Shown here one piece after another: positions 1 to 11,345 of a DNA stretch of 64,000 nt (position 1 is the first letter of the stretch; every line of letters starts with the position of its first letter). Position numbers and translations under genes: made by a program. Source of the stretch: Schistocerca nitens. Its lineage: Eukaryota > Arthropoda > Insecta > Orthoptera > Acrididae. The stretch lies in contig NC_064615.1 in assembly GCF_023898315.1 (NCBI RefSeq), positions 1,189,312,759 to 1,189,376,758 on the forward strand, in the 5' to 3' direction. The notes beneath the pieces were generated by a model. That model was not told where the DNA came from. It was given only the letters and a program-made list of their open reading frames with translations, and made no database searches.

Positions 1-1820
1 TTTGTTACGTTCCCACATCAGCAGAGTCATTTTAGGACTTAACTAATCTTGCTGGAAATCTAATTCCACGACCAGATCCTGTTGATCTTGGTTTTTCGCA
101 TTCTGTAGAGTCTGGTTCTTGGTCCTGTGCTGACGGTTCAATCGAAGTGTCCTTAGAGTGTTTATTATTCTCATTCACCAGGTAGGCAGGTTTTAATTGA
201 TCAATGGAAGTATTCCTTTTCTGGTATCTCATTTTAAGTACAAAGAATTTTGGGTTCCTTTCAGTCACTTCATATGGGCCTTCCAATGCCTTCTTCACTC
301 AGTCAACCCTTACAAACACATGAATTGACTTGCTGAGGTCCTTATATACAAATGGTGTTTGTTTCGCTTTGTGGGGTATTGTACAGGTTTCAGATGATTC
401 ATATACTGCTTCAATCATGACACAAATTGGGGTAAATCTGAATTCCTTTTTGTGCCATAGTCTTGAGGGGGTAAAAAAAAGAACCATCTGGTATCCTGTC
501 TGAGAAGCCATAAACCATTTCTGCAATTGTAGCATTAGTGTTTTCTCTAATTAATCAACGAAGATCAAGAAGGATCACAGGTATTACCCAAGTTCATTTA
601 GCAGTTGCATGGGCACGAATGGTTGCTTTAAGTGTCAAATGAAATCTTTCAATTTTTCCATTTGATTGAGGATGATATGCTGTAGTTTGTGTTTGATTAC
701 AGCAACATATTTCTGATAGTGTTAAATTGTCTTCCATGGAATGGCATTCCAAAGCTAGTCATCCAACAGCTGAAAAACGCTAGTGATACAGCTTCCGCTT
801 GTGCATCTCTAAGAGATACTATTGTCCAATTTGTAACTCTACTGCTGCATATTAAACAATAAGTACATTAATCTGAAGTGTTCATCATTACAGGGAAATT
901 GTCCTAATGGTATTTGAACATGTGATACGTTTTCCAACAAGCGGTACATGTTTTATCCCAGTTTGTGACATCCTTTTTTATTGGTCCACACAAATCTTGA
1001 TGTTATCATTTTTAAGGCTGTCTTAATGTCCAAAAGAGCAAAATTGTGATAGTGCTGGAAAATAGGAAATCTAAATGCTTCAGGAATATAAGGGAGAATA
1101 TTTTGTGTACACACATCACACCACAATTGTTTCCCTCCATGTGTCAAATGGTATTTTAATTTAAGTGATGTATGACAGCTAGATTGTAGTGATGAAGCTC
1201 TTCGTCATCATCTTGTGCCTGAGCTACATCTTAATAGTTAATTGGAATTAATTCTTCAAGCCTTGATAAGCTATCATCAATGTTTTCTTTACCAGATATA
1301 TGTCGCAGGTCTTTTAGTTGAATGCATACATTAGAGCAGCATGGTCAGTATACATAAAGAAGTCTCTCTTCCTTCTAACAGATAGTTGAAATATTTAACA
1401 GCCATGTATATACTAAGCAGCTCTGTCATACATGGAATACTTCTTTGGTGCAGTTGTGAACTTTTTTTGAGAAAAACCCAATCGGCCTCCACTGTCTACC
1501 TTGCCACTGTTGCAGTGCAGTACCTGCTGCCAAATCTGATGCATCCATGAACAATGCACGTTGACTGCGCAACCCAGGAAATGTCAAGAGCATAGCATTT
1601 GCAAGATTTTTGCATTTTTGGAACTGAGCAATTGGAGTCATTTTTAGTTGTACCTTTCAAGTAATCATTCAACAAAGCTTGGTTTTCAGCAGTATGTTCC
1701 AAATACTGACTACAGATGCTGATGATCTCTTGGAATGCTGCAAGTTTATGAATTGTTTCAGGTCGTTTGTACTTCATTACTGTCACAATCTTTCTGGATC
1801 TGGCTTTGTTCCAGTACGTG
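1..1820 (-). mobile_element. Ty3/gypsy LTR retrotransposon pol fossil, 3' part
   Basis: On the minus strand the translation resembles insect Ty3/gypsy pol. An RNase H-like stretch lies at about 1430-1790 (DASDLAAGTALQQ and RPIGFFSKK, preceded by KYKRPETI). An integrase region spans about 950-1150, and the integrase C-terminal segment lies at 30-535 (VYKDLSKSIHVFVRVD, ALEGPYEVTERNP, SIDQLKPAYL). The element runs off the left edge, so its 3' LTR is not visible. It is broken, with several breaks, and is split by a LINE insertion from 1821. It is therefore older than that LINE. The rest of pol continues at 4927. Confidence 0.85.
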
Positions 1821-4800
1821 TTTGTTTTGTTTTAGGGTGCAAAAAACAACTGGGGTCATATGCGCCCAAGTCAAAACTATAGAACACAAACAGAGAGAGG
1901 TGGGAAATGACTATACGTCAGTCCCAATGGACAGAATAGGAGATAGCTAAAAATAGGCACGTGGAAAAAGAGCTTAAAAAAAATACAAAAATGGACGTCC
2001 AAAACTAAAAATTAAATACCCTTCGCCATATTGCTTCAGCAGATGAAAAGTAAAACACAGTCGACAGCCTGTGCGTCATTCGCTAAAGCAGCTGATAAAT
2101 CAGACGACAAACCCAAGCTGGAACGTAAATTGTTAAAAAAAGGGCATTCCAACAAAGTGGCGGACAGTTAAAATTTGGTTGCCATGCGCACAAAGTGGTG
2201 GGGTAGCACCACTGAGCAAATGACGACGGCTAAAAAGACAGTGCCCAATATGAAGCAGAGTTAAAATAACGTCCTCCCGGCGGGAGGGCCAAGAGGAGGT
2301 CGCCCAAGGTGCCGAGAGAGGCTTAATAAGCCAAAGCTTATTACCGTGAAGAGAGGGCCATTGGCAATGCCAGAGGAACACCACCTCCTGACAGATGGCA
2401 ATGCAGAGATCATTGCGGGCTGAGGTATGAGGACTACAGCCTTGGCAGCAGCGTCAGCAGCCTCGTTTCCTGGCAGACCGACATGACCAGGGACCCAAAG
2501 AAACATGACATTGGCTCCTCCAAGAGTGAGCAAGTGGCTTTTCCTGGACCCGCTGCACTAAGAGATGGGCAGGACCCCATGGTCAGTCCGAGAGCCATCA
2601 GTGTATACAAAGGTACAATCGTGAAGTTCCATGCGAGGGTCGTGAAACTGAAGGCGATAGACCGAGATTGGAGCAGTGTCCTTAGGAAGCGAATGAAGAC
2701 CAAGGTTAACATGGGCCACTTCAAGAAGCCAAGGTGGTGAAGAGTTCAAACCCACTGGGAGGTTGCAGGAAGCATGAAATTAAGCCGCTGTAGCACGTGG
2801 CGAAAGCAGACTCCAGGAGGTAACAGAGAAGAGGGATGAGCCCCATACCGACAATCAAAGGAATCATCAAAGAAGGAGGCATAGGAGGGGTGGTCACGCA
2901 TGGCAGACAAATGACATGCGTACCCGCTGAGGTGAAAGTCACGGAGGTAGGACAGTGGTAGTTCAGCAGCTTCAGCATACAGACTCTCAACCAGGCTGGT
3001 GTAAAAAGCACCCATGGTCAAATGGATGTCATTATGATGGATAGTGTTGAGATGGCGTAAAAGAGATGGGCACGCAGATGCATCAACAAAGCACCCATAG
3101 TCGAGTTTTGAACAGATGAGGGACTGGTACAAATGGAGGAGGGTGGTTCGATCTGCACCCCATGAAGTACCACTGAGGACTCGTAAAACACTGAGGGACC
3201 GTCTACAGCGGGCTGCCAGCTAAGATACACGGAATGACTAAGAGAGTTTCCTATAAAGCAGGAGCCCCAGGAATTTTGTAGTGCCAACAAATGGAAGGGC
3301 AACAGGCCCAAGATGGAGAGATGGTGGGAGAAACCTTTTGCACTGCCAGAAATTCATACAGACAGTTTTGTCAGGGGAAAAGCAAAAGCCATTGTTAATG
3401 CTCCAGGCGTGAAGACGATCAAGACAGCGCTGAAGACACTGCTCAGTGAGGCAGGTCCGGGGAGAACTGCAATAGATGGGAAAATCATCGACAAAAAGGG
3501 AGCTGGATATGCCCAGTGTGAGACAGGCTATTATAGGGTTAATGGCGACAGCAAAGAGGATGACACTCAGGACGGAACCCTGAGGCACACTATTTTCCTG
3601 GATAAAGGTGTCCAATAAGGCAGAACCCACACACACCTCGAAAACTCTGTTTTGTAAAAATTCCTGAAGAAACCAGGGCAGGTGCTCACGGAAGCCCTAC
3701 ATGTAAAGAGTACGGAGGAAACCAGTTCTCCAGAAGGTGTCTTAGGCCTTCTCCAAATCGAAAAACGTGGCCACAGTCTGGGATTTCTGCAGAAAACCAT
3801 TCACGACATGGGTGGACAAAATAATGAGATGGTCAACTGCAGAACGCCGCGCTCAAAATCCACACAGTGAATTTGTTAGTAAATGGCGAGACTCAAGCCA
3901 CCATACCAGCCAGGTATGAATCATATGTTCCATGACCTTGTATACGCAGCAGGTAAGAGACGTGGGGCGGCAGCTAGAAGGAAGTTTTTGTCCTTACTGG
4001 GCTTAGGTACGGGTACGTCGGTGGCTTCATGCCAGCATCCAGGAAATGTGCCTTCAGCCCAGATGCGGTTGTATGTATTAAGCAGAAATTGCTAGCCCGC
4101 GAGAGAGAGGTGTTGAACATCTGAATATGGATGGCGTCTACCCATGGGGCTGAGAAGAGACAGGTATTGCCCAAGCCTCCTCCACTTGTTTCTGATGGAT
4201 GAAGGCAGGGTGAAAGTGGGAAGAGCTTGAAACTTCCGCAATATGGTGGCCCAAGGTGTTGGAGATAACAATAGGGTTCCTGATGACATCGTCAGCTGCT
4301 GTCAGGCCAGAAACTGGTGAATGGATCTTGGTTCCACAGCGCCATCAGAGGTTGGCCCACATCACAGAGGAAGGTGTGGAACTGTTAAAAGAACTAGTGA
4401 ATGAAACCCAGCTATCTTTTTTGCTATCCCAAAGAACTCGACGACACTTTGCACGCATCTGTTTATAATAAATGCAGTTTTCCAGCATAGGGTGGCAATT
4501 AAAAACGTGGAGAGCACGTCTCTGTGCGCGAATTGCGTCGCGGCGCGCCCCAGTCCACCAAGAGACTGGGACACGACGTGGTAAGGAGGAAGTGCGAGGA
4601 ATGGAATGTTTTACAGCAGTAAGGCTAATGTTGGTGAGATAGACCACCTGGTCATCCCAACTAGAGAAATCTTGTTCTTCGAGTAAAGCTGCCAGTCAGC
4701 CTTAGTAAGCTGCCATTTGGGCATGCATGTGGATGGGGCAGGAGTCAGCAGATGGAGATCACACGGGAAGTAGTCGCTAGAGTAGGCGTCAGAAAGAACG

Positions 4801-4926
4801 GACCACTCAAGATGATGGGCAAGTTGGGCAGTGCAAAAGGATAGGTCCAAATGGGAATACGTTTGTGAGGAGTCGGAAAGGAAAGTGGATGCTCCAGTGT
4901 TAAGGCAGAGGAGGTTGAGTTGGTTA
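1821..4926 (-). mobile_element. I-like LINE, copy A, 5'-truncated, inserted in gypsy pol
   Basis: This non-LTR retrotransposon on the minus strand has its 3' end at the left. It begins with a short A/C-rich tail, seen as T/G on the plus strand at 1821-1833. It ends inside the endonuclease domain at 4926 (SDYFP motif near 4750-4800). The flanks carry an 8-9 bp target-site duplication (1813-1820 and 4927-4934, one mismatch). The order endonuclease, RT, RNase H identifies the I-type group of LINEs, since RNase H follows RT. It is the same family as copies B and D. About half of the family's roughly 6.2-kb length remains. Confidence 0.85.
2261..4925 (-). pseudogene. ORF2 remnant of LINE copy A (endonuclease end, RT, RNase H)
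   Basis: The polyprotein would nick target DNA and reverse-transcribe the LINE RNA. Visible parts are the endonuclease C-terminus (SDYFPCDLHL, about 4740-4800) and the linker (PWW-like and RAQRRALHVF, about 4345-4570). The RT palm lies at 3238-3636, with ENSVPQGSVLSVILFAVAIN and SSLFVDDFPIYC. The Y/FxDD catalytic pair therefore survives here, unlike in copies B and D. RNase H follows with YTDGSRTDHG near 2560-2620 and VPGHVGLPGNEAADAAAK near 2430-2490. The frame shifts many times between 2261 and 4850, so no product longer than about 130 residues remains. It is a dead copy. Confidence 0.8.
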
Positions 4927-5395
4927 AGTAGGTGTAATTAACTGTCCTAAGAATGTTAGCTGCTGTGCACCAAATACTGATTTTTCATCATTTCTTACAA
5001 GACCATATTCATAACTCAAAGATAAAAAGGTGTAATAATAGCTGACTTGGTTTATCCTCTTCGGGTAATGGAATTTGATAATATGCTTTTTGGTATGTCA
5101 ATCTTTGAGAATATCATTTTATTTTGAAGGATAAAATTTACATCATCAACTCGTGGAACTGGATACTGGTCTGGGAGAGTCATAACATTCAGACAGGGAT
5201 AATCCCCGCAAACTCACCACTTGCCATTTAGCTTCATAACAAGATGTAGTGGACTAGCCAATTGTGATTGCAACGAATGTATAATACCATTACTTAACAC
5301 AAACTAAAAATTCTTTTTTAACAATTTGCAATTTATGTGGGTCCAGTCTACCTAACTGTATGCTAGTGGACCACTATTATTCCAAAGAATAAAAA
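4927..5395 (-). mobile_element. Ty3/gypsy fossil continued: reverse transcriptase part
   Basis: The same gypsy element resumes after the LINE. Minus-strand translation shows the start of the RT domain (RLDPHKLQIVKKEF-like and WASPLHLVMKLNGKW-like) at about 5210-5350. The FSKIDIPKAYYQIPLPEEDK-like segment follows near 5030-5110 and QQLTFLGQLIT near the junction. The join to the 1-1820 part is marked by an 8-9 bp duplication, AGTAGGTG at 4927 against AGTACGTG at 1813. The upstream edge near 5395 is uncertain. No gag, protease or 5' LTR is visible, because the CR1-like LINE follows directly. The element is broken. Confidence 0.75.
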
Positions 5396-5399
5396 TAAT

Positions 5400-6519
5400 A
5401 TTATGTCCATATTATCACAGCAGAAACTTTTCAAACATATTAAAATTGCAAACAGTAAGTTGTCATATTCCCACAACAAAATATTATATAATGTAGTAAG
5501 GGATGTCATAAAAAACAAAGCTGGAGAAGGCAGACATGTATAGTCACATACAAATCAAAGATGGGGATAGAATAATAGAAAATCCTCAAGCATTGGCAGA
5601 TGTTATAAACAGCTATCTCTCTGGTATTGTGAAGTACTTGCAGCAAAATCTTCCTAAAATGCATATAGCACACACGATGATGTACACAACAAGCAATACA
5701 CAGACTGAAGTCAGAAAGACAATACAGGAATTTAAAAAGTAGGTAAGAAATCAGCATGTATAGATTGGATTCCAGTCTCTGTTTTGAAAGTGTGACTAGA
5801 GAGCATACAAGCTACATTATCAAACATAATAATAAAGGAGTTCTTTAGTTCATGTATTTTTCCAAGGTATCTAAGGAATGCACGAGGTGTGCCCTTACTA
5901 ATGAAAGATAATGCAGAGAATATTGAAAACTACAGACCAGTTTCCACTCAAAAATAACTGAATCAGTCATGAAGGATAGACTATCAAGTTACATGAATAA
6001 ATAGGTTTCCAAAGAGAGAGAAGTTCAACAGTGGCCATTACAGAGGTCAAAAGTGGTAATGAAGTGAAGCTCTTGACAAGGATGACTGTGTTAGAGGCAT
6101 ATTTTCAGATTTTCTCAAGGTTTCTGACACTGTTCACCATAATATACTACTAAACAAACTAGAAGCACCAGACGTAAGAGGAATGGCAAATGAGTGGCCC
6201 CAGTCTTACATGGAGAACAGAGAGCACACTGATAATTTTTTTGTGAAACAATTGTCAGATCAGTATATATTAACACAGGTGTTCCTCAGGATAGTGTATT
6301 GCGTCCAATGCTGTTATTATTATATGTTAATGACTTTCCAGATAATATAAGAAATGGAGGAAAGTTCACTTTGCTGATAGCCACAATATTATGGTTACTG
6401 ATAAAACCCCAAAGCATGCTTTTGATTGGGCAGTGTGTAATTAATTAACACTGAACATAAAGAAAACAAATAGTACACACCTCAGTAAAAAGAAGGAAAA
6501 CAATTGTCACATAAACATA
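5400..6519 (+). mobile_element. CR1-like LINE, segment 1 (RT)
   Basis: Plus-strand translation reads as a degenerate RT of the CR1/Daphne type of LINE, with no RNase H. Landmarks are SHIQIKDGDRIIENPQALAD at about 5540-5600 and the NYRPVS motif near 5930. An FLKVSDTVHHNILLNKL-like motif A region follows at 6110-6170, then the remains of an FADD box near 6365-6385. There are many stops and frameshifts. The element resumes after a Tc1 insertion (6520-7952) and again after a mariner insertion (8352-9631). The left edge against gypsy is approximate. Confidence 0.75.
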
Positions 6520-7952
6520 CATTCATGCTCATAAATTAAGGATAACTGCAGAATGTGGTGCCACACAATGTGACACTACACAAAACTGGCACTAATAGCA
6601 TGGGCAAATAGGGAACTCACACAACACAGATCTGTAAGTCCACGGTATTGGTGATAAGCTGAGAAAACCGTCCCAAAACACGTGCTAAAAAAACGCCACT
6701 GTTTCCTGCGCACGTACCCGACATCAATATGGGATATGATCACCATGCACACGTACATAGGCCGCGCAACGCGTTGGCATACTCTGGATAAGGTGGTCGA
6801 GCAGCTGCTGGGGTATAGCCTCTCATTCTTGCACCAGTGCCTATCGGAGCTCCTGAAGTGTCATAGGAGTTTGAAGACGTGCAGCGATACGTCAACCGAG
6901 AGCATCTCAGATGTGCTCGATGGGGTTTAGGTCTGGCGAACAGGTAGGCCACTCCATTCGCCTGATATCTTCTGTTTCAAGGTACTACTCCACAATGGCA
7001 GCTCGGAGGGCCGTGCGTTATCATCCATCAGGATGGGACCCACTGCACCCCTGAAAAGGCAAGCATACTGGTGCAAAATGATGTCTCGATACACCTGACC
7101 TGTTACATTTCCTCTGTCAAAGACATGCAGGGGTGTAAGTGCATCAATCATAATTCCAGCCCACACCATCAAACCACGACCTCCATACATTAAGGGGTTG
7201 GTATCTGGTTCCTGGTTCACGCCAGATGAAAACCGGGTGAGAATCACTGTTCATACTATCCTGGACTTGGCCATGAACATAACCTGGGACCACTGTTACA
7301 ATGACCATGTACTGTGTTATTAATACCAGGCCTTATGGGCTCTCCTGTGACCAGGGGTCAGTGAAATGCACCTTGCAGGTCTTCGGGCGAATAAACCGCG
7401 TCTCTTCAGTTGTCTGTAGTCTGTGTGTCTGGAGACAGCTGTTCCAGTGGCTGCAGTATGGTTCCGAGCAAGGCTGCCTGTGGGCACTGATGGTGAGATA
7501 TCAGTCTTCTTGTGGAGTTGTACACTGTGGACGTCCCGTACTGTAGCACCTGGACACACTTCCTGTCTGTTGGAATAGCTGCCATAATCTTGAGATCACA
7601 CTTTGTGGCACACGGAGGGCCCATGCTACAACCTGCTGTGTTTGACCAGCCTCCAGTCGCCCTAATATTCTACCCCCTCATAATGTCATCAATATGTGTT
7701 CTTTGAGCCATTTTCAACACAGAGTCACCATCAGCACATCTGAAAACGTCTACACACTTACTCGCTGCACCGTACTCTGACATGCACCATCACAACTCTG
7801 CGTATGTGGGCTGCTGCTAGCACCACCGTGTGACGACCACAGGTCAAATGCACTGCACAGTCATAGCCCGAGATGATTTAAACCCACAAACTGCCCACCA
7901 GAGTGTTGTTTTACCATGTATGAGCATTATCCTTAATTTATGAGCGTGAGTG
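6520..7952 (-). mobile_element. Tc1-like DNA transposon, nearly whole in length
   Basis: This 1,433-bp element is flanked by TA dinucleotides (6518-6519 and 7953-7954). It has 26-bp terminal inverted repeats at 6520-6545 and 7927-7952 that differ at two positions and share GCTCATAAATTAAGGATAA. The transposase is on the minus strand. The N-terminal half lies at about 7320-7700. The catalytic region lies at 6927-7247, with GRGLMVWAGIM, TPLHVFDRGNVTGQVYRD and FRGAVGPILMDDNARP, the last carrying the second catalytic aspartate of the DDE triad. The frame is broken, so this copy cannot make a full transposase. It sits inside the CR1-like LINE and is younger than it. Confidence 0.9.
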
Positions 7953-8351
7953 TATATGACAAATCTACATATTCTGTAAGAGTCACAAAATTTCTATGGC
8001 TGAACATGTACTGTCAGTTAACAAGGAATAAAGAGAGAAAGATACTGACATGAAGACTGTCATCAGCATATGATGCTCTTAATTTGTAACAGCCAATGTC
8101 TTGAATTGACATACTATTCCAACGCACACTCATTTCTTAGCTGTGGGCTTATTTTCTGGGATTCAAGGCACAAAACGTGAATAACATTTTCAAGGAGCAG
8201 AAAAGGGCCATAAAAATAATAAGTAGAAGTAGTAGTCAGGTGAATGTAAAGAACTATTTTAAAAAACTGACAATCCTTATTGCACCAAGTGAGTACATCT
8301 ACCAATGTGTTGTCAATGTCAGGGTCAACATTAATAAGTAGTTCACTAATA
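7953..8351 (+). mobile_element. CR1-like LINE, segment 2
   Basis: This segment continues the LINE after the Tc1 insertion. The translation gives KFLWLNMYCQLTRNKERK-like sequence, then LSSAYDALNL, and then EQKRAIKIISRSSSQVNVKN near 8190-8260. That is the conserved post-RT region of CR1-type LINEs; compare LTQKRAIRTMNKAKLTDCCR in the copy at 49.2-50.0 kb. The TA at 7953-7954 is the duplicated Tc1 target. The TA at 8350-8351 is the mariner target. Confidence 0.75.
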
Positions 8352-9631
8352 CAAGGTGTGTTCAAAAAATTCCAGAACAGTTGTAATTTCACACCAATGG
8401 TGTGCTGGAGCGAAATGCAGCTGGTATCCCTGCACATGCCTGTGTTTAATGTGTAACTGCTGGAAGTTTCATTGTTGTATGTCAGTCAGTTATTGTTCAG
8501 TGCTGTATTGAGAAGAACGTTGTACCACACAATTTGCAAATTTCGAGACGGCAGAGTTAGAGGAGCAATGTGTCTGCATTAAATTTTGCATAAAACTCAA
8601 GAAAACCTTTACAGAGACACACCGAACGACGCAGGAAGTCTACGGTGATGAGTACTTAAGCCAGACACAGTGTTACAAACATTTCACATGGTTTAAAAAC
8701 AGCCAGACAAAAGTTAAAGATGACCCTCATTCAGGATGCCCTTTGACATCTATTGCCGACGCTCATATCAGGAATGTCAACAAAACTGTGTGTGCCAATC
8801 AAAGACTGACTGTTCCAGGAAGTGCAGAAGAATGTGACACTCCATTTAGAGCATGTCATGAAATCCTGAAACAGCACCTTGTAATGCATTGTGTTGCCAC
8901 CAAGTTGTCCCACGGCTCATGAGTCAAGAACAGAAAGACTTTCACCTCACAAGAGCTTGAGAACGAGATGTTCCTTAAGAGAATTGTAACTGGTGATGAG
9001 ACGTGGGTCTACAGTTATGATGCTGAGACCAAGGTTCAATCTTTACAATGGGTCCGGAAAGATTCCCCAAGACAAGAAAATGTTCATCAGGTCAAGTCAA
9101 ATGACAAAGCCATGCTGATAGTTTTATACAACTTTGAAGGATTAGGTCATTATGAATTCAGGAACAAACTGTTAATTGATGGTACGATCAGGACTTGTGA
9201 GAAAATGTGAGAAGGAAACGGCCTGAAACGTGGCGAGGAAATTCATGGCTCTTGCATATAGATAACACACCCACACATTCATCCCATTGGTGCCCAACTA
9301 TTGCAGAAAAAACAAAATCACTGTCCTGCCTCATTCTCTGTACTCTCCAGACCTGGACCCTGTGGATTTAATTTTTAATTCCACACTTGAAAATCCCCTT
9401 GAAAGGGCGAAGATTTGCAACAACAGCCAAGACAAAAGAAAATTCGCAGACAGTGCTTCATGTGATCCAGTAAGAGCTGTACCAAGACTGCTTCAGGAAG
9501 TGGAAATGTCATTGGGAGCGGTATATCAATTGTAGAGGTGAGCATTTCGATGAAGACCAGGCACAATAAATAAAAGGTACGCACAGAACAATTATGTGGA
9601 CAAAGTTCCAGAATTTTTTGAACAGCCCTCA
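8352..9631 (+). mobile_element. mariner-like DNA transposon, degenerate
   Basis: This 1,280-bp element is flanked by TA (8350-8351 and 9632-9633). Its terminal inverted repeats share TGTTCAAAAAATTC and a CAGAAC/TGGAAC end. The transposase reads on the plus strand. It runs from a helix-turn-helix-like start near 8600-8700, through FLKRIVTGDETWVYSYDAETK at 8971-9030 (first catalytic Asp). A YSPDLDPVDLIF-like catalytic box follows at 9340-9375. Several stops and frameshifts break it. It is the second DNA transposon nested in the CR1-like LINE. Confidence 0.88.
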
Positions 9632-9850
9632 TAGCTCTGTACATAATCATGGAACGAGAGACTTTTCAGGCTTGCATTTACAAAGCAAAAGCAAACAAAA
9701 ATCTTAAAAACATATTTTATATTTGGGAATAAAACTGTATAATAAATTGCCCACGAAAGGAGAAAGATTACTGCAACACATTTGTTTAAATAATAAGCTA
9801 AAATTTCATTTGCTAGTAACACATACTAAGATTAATTTGTCAATAATAAA
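9632..9850 (+). mobile_element. CR1-like LINE, segment 3 (C-terminus)
   Basis: The LINE resumes after the mariner. GIKLYNKLPTKGERLLQHIC at about 9720-9790 matches the closing motif of this LINE type (GIKIYNSLPSEIKKQ in the 49.2-kb copy). The 3' end near 9850 is approximate. Confidence 0.65.
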
Positions 9851-10025
9851 TGGAAATAACACCCTATCACATTACGTTATACCAACGATGCACAGCCAAC
9901 AGCCAATTGGGGCCCACTCCTGACCATTTGTTGTTATAATTTTTTCTATTTATTTAGTCATCTTTTATTCCCTCCCAAAATGGAGAGTGTGGACCCTTGC
10001 AGAACTTTCCAACTCCTGTTATTGT
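9851..10025. other. Unassigned spacer
   Basis: AT-rich sequence with no frame or element I recognise. GAGTGTGGACCCTTG followed by C/T-AGAA at about 9987 recurs at about 48255, so a short shared repeat may be present. Confidence 0.4.
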
Positions 10026-10152
10026 TTTTGGGGAAGGAGACAAGACAGCGAGGTCATCGGTCTCATCGGATTAGGGAAGGAAACTGGCCGTGCCCTTTCA
10101 AAGGAACCATCCTGGCATCCGCCTGGAGCGATTTAGCAAAATCACGGAAAAC
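10026..10152 (-). mobile_element. tRNA-derived SINE fragment (family 1)
   Basis: This matches the body of the SINEs at 24747-24979 and 40659-40900 (GGGAAGGAGAC, GCGAGGTCATCGGTCTCATC, AAAGGAACCATCCTGGCATC, ATCACGGAAAAC). The tRNA-like head found in the other two copies is missing, so this is a 5'-truncated copy on the minus strand. Confidence 0.75.
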
Positions 10153-10716
10153 ATTTTCTGACTCGTGTCTAGTTGGCACTGGGACAGGGGAATCCCAATT
10201 TAGAATAATAACTTCTGAGGCCACAATATTTTTGAGCTTGTGGCCCTTGCTCAGAGACAAGGAGTTTTTGGCCTGTGTACGAGCAGGTTTGCATACTCCT
10301 AAATTACATGACAACAATGTAATGTTTTTACCAGAAAATCATGTGTAAAGATCTGCAGTGCACAATAATAATGTGTTGTCATTCTTCACAGTTCAATATC
10401 TGCCTGAACACAGGGGTTACTGACTCAGTTTTTTAGATGGACTGAGAGGAGGACACAAAGATGTGCACAAGGCATTATTGAATTTTTACAAGCCCAGAGT
10501 AACTTTTTTTCCCCAAAAGAGTGGAGTTAGTGCAAGGCGCTGAGTAGCAGTTCAAGTCTGAAAGTCAACAGTGGGTGCACTGTGTGGGGCGATGAGCAGC
10601 AAAACTATATAATATATTACCAGTTACCTGAAGCAAACTGTAAATTGAAGAGTATTGTACAATAGGGACTGAACGAATGAGGCACTGCAGCTGTTAAAAC
10701 ACTCACCTCTTATTTA
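10153..10716. other. Unassigned sequence
   Basis: I see no coding or repeat signature in this stretch. Short open frames on both strands lack any recognisable motif. Confidence 0.4.
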
Positions 10717-11065
10717 GGATGGAATAATGACAATATTATGAAAAGGGTAGTTGTTGCTCTTCATACAGTGGAGATGCTGAGTCACACATAGGCACAACAA
10801 AAATACTGTGAAACAAATCTTTCGGCCAAACAGTCCTTCATCAGAATACACAACATACACAAACACATGCAAATGCAACTCACACACACATGACCACAGT
10901 CTCTGGCCGCCAGATATTATGGTCGTGTGTGTGTTTTCTGTCTATTCTGATAAATGCCTGTTTGGCCAAAAGCTTTGTTTGCCAGTCTTTTTGTGTGTGC
11001 CTATCTAAAACTCAGCATCTCCATTATATGGTAAGTAGCACCTAACTGTTCTGTAATACTGATCG
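10717..11065. mobile_element. Fold-back repeat (PLE-end type)
   Basis: The two halves are inverted copies of each other. The left arm (about 10717-10850) carries GGAGATGCTGAGTCACACAT, CACAACAAAAATACTGT and TCTTTCGGCC. The right arm (about 10930-11065) carries their complements (TGGCCAAAAGCTTTG, CAGTCTTTTTGTG, CTCAGCATCTCC). The short centre is CA-rich. The same arms occur at 11093, 43865, 45470, 47465, 55130, 57515 and 59703. At 43.9-45.6 kb they flank Penelope-like endonuclease sequence. Confidence 0.75.
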
Positions 11066-11092
11066 CTTATTTATAACAACAAAAATAATCGA

Positions 11093-11215
11093 ACAATGGA
11101 AAATCCAGGATGGAATGTAACAATGCCAGAGAAGGAAAGTTGCCACTCACCATATAGCGGAGATGCTGAGTCGCGATAAGCACAAAATGTTGTGCCTATC
11201 ACGACTCAACAAAAA
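11093..11215. mobile_element. Short fold-back repeat, same family
   Basis: It begins with the family end (AAAATCCAGGATGGAATGTA), then CACTCACCATATAGCGGAGA and TGCTGAGTCGCGATAAGCAC. It folds back at once through TTGTGCCTATCACGACTCA. Most of the right arm is missing. Confidence 0.65.
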
Positions 11216-11284
11216 TAATCAATTATTGATTATATAATATAAATGGACAGATAAAAAAATCTACTCGCAAAGCGGCGGCAGGGG

Positions 11285-11340
<56 letters not shown>
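11285..11340. repeat. (CA)n microsatellite
   Basis: About 28 CA units with no interruption. It is followed by GCAAGCTTTTGGAGACAGTG and a GA-rich stretch to about 11520 that looks like part of a dispersed repeat, although no second copy is in the window. Confidence 0.95.
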
Positions 11341-11345
<5 letters not shown>

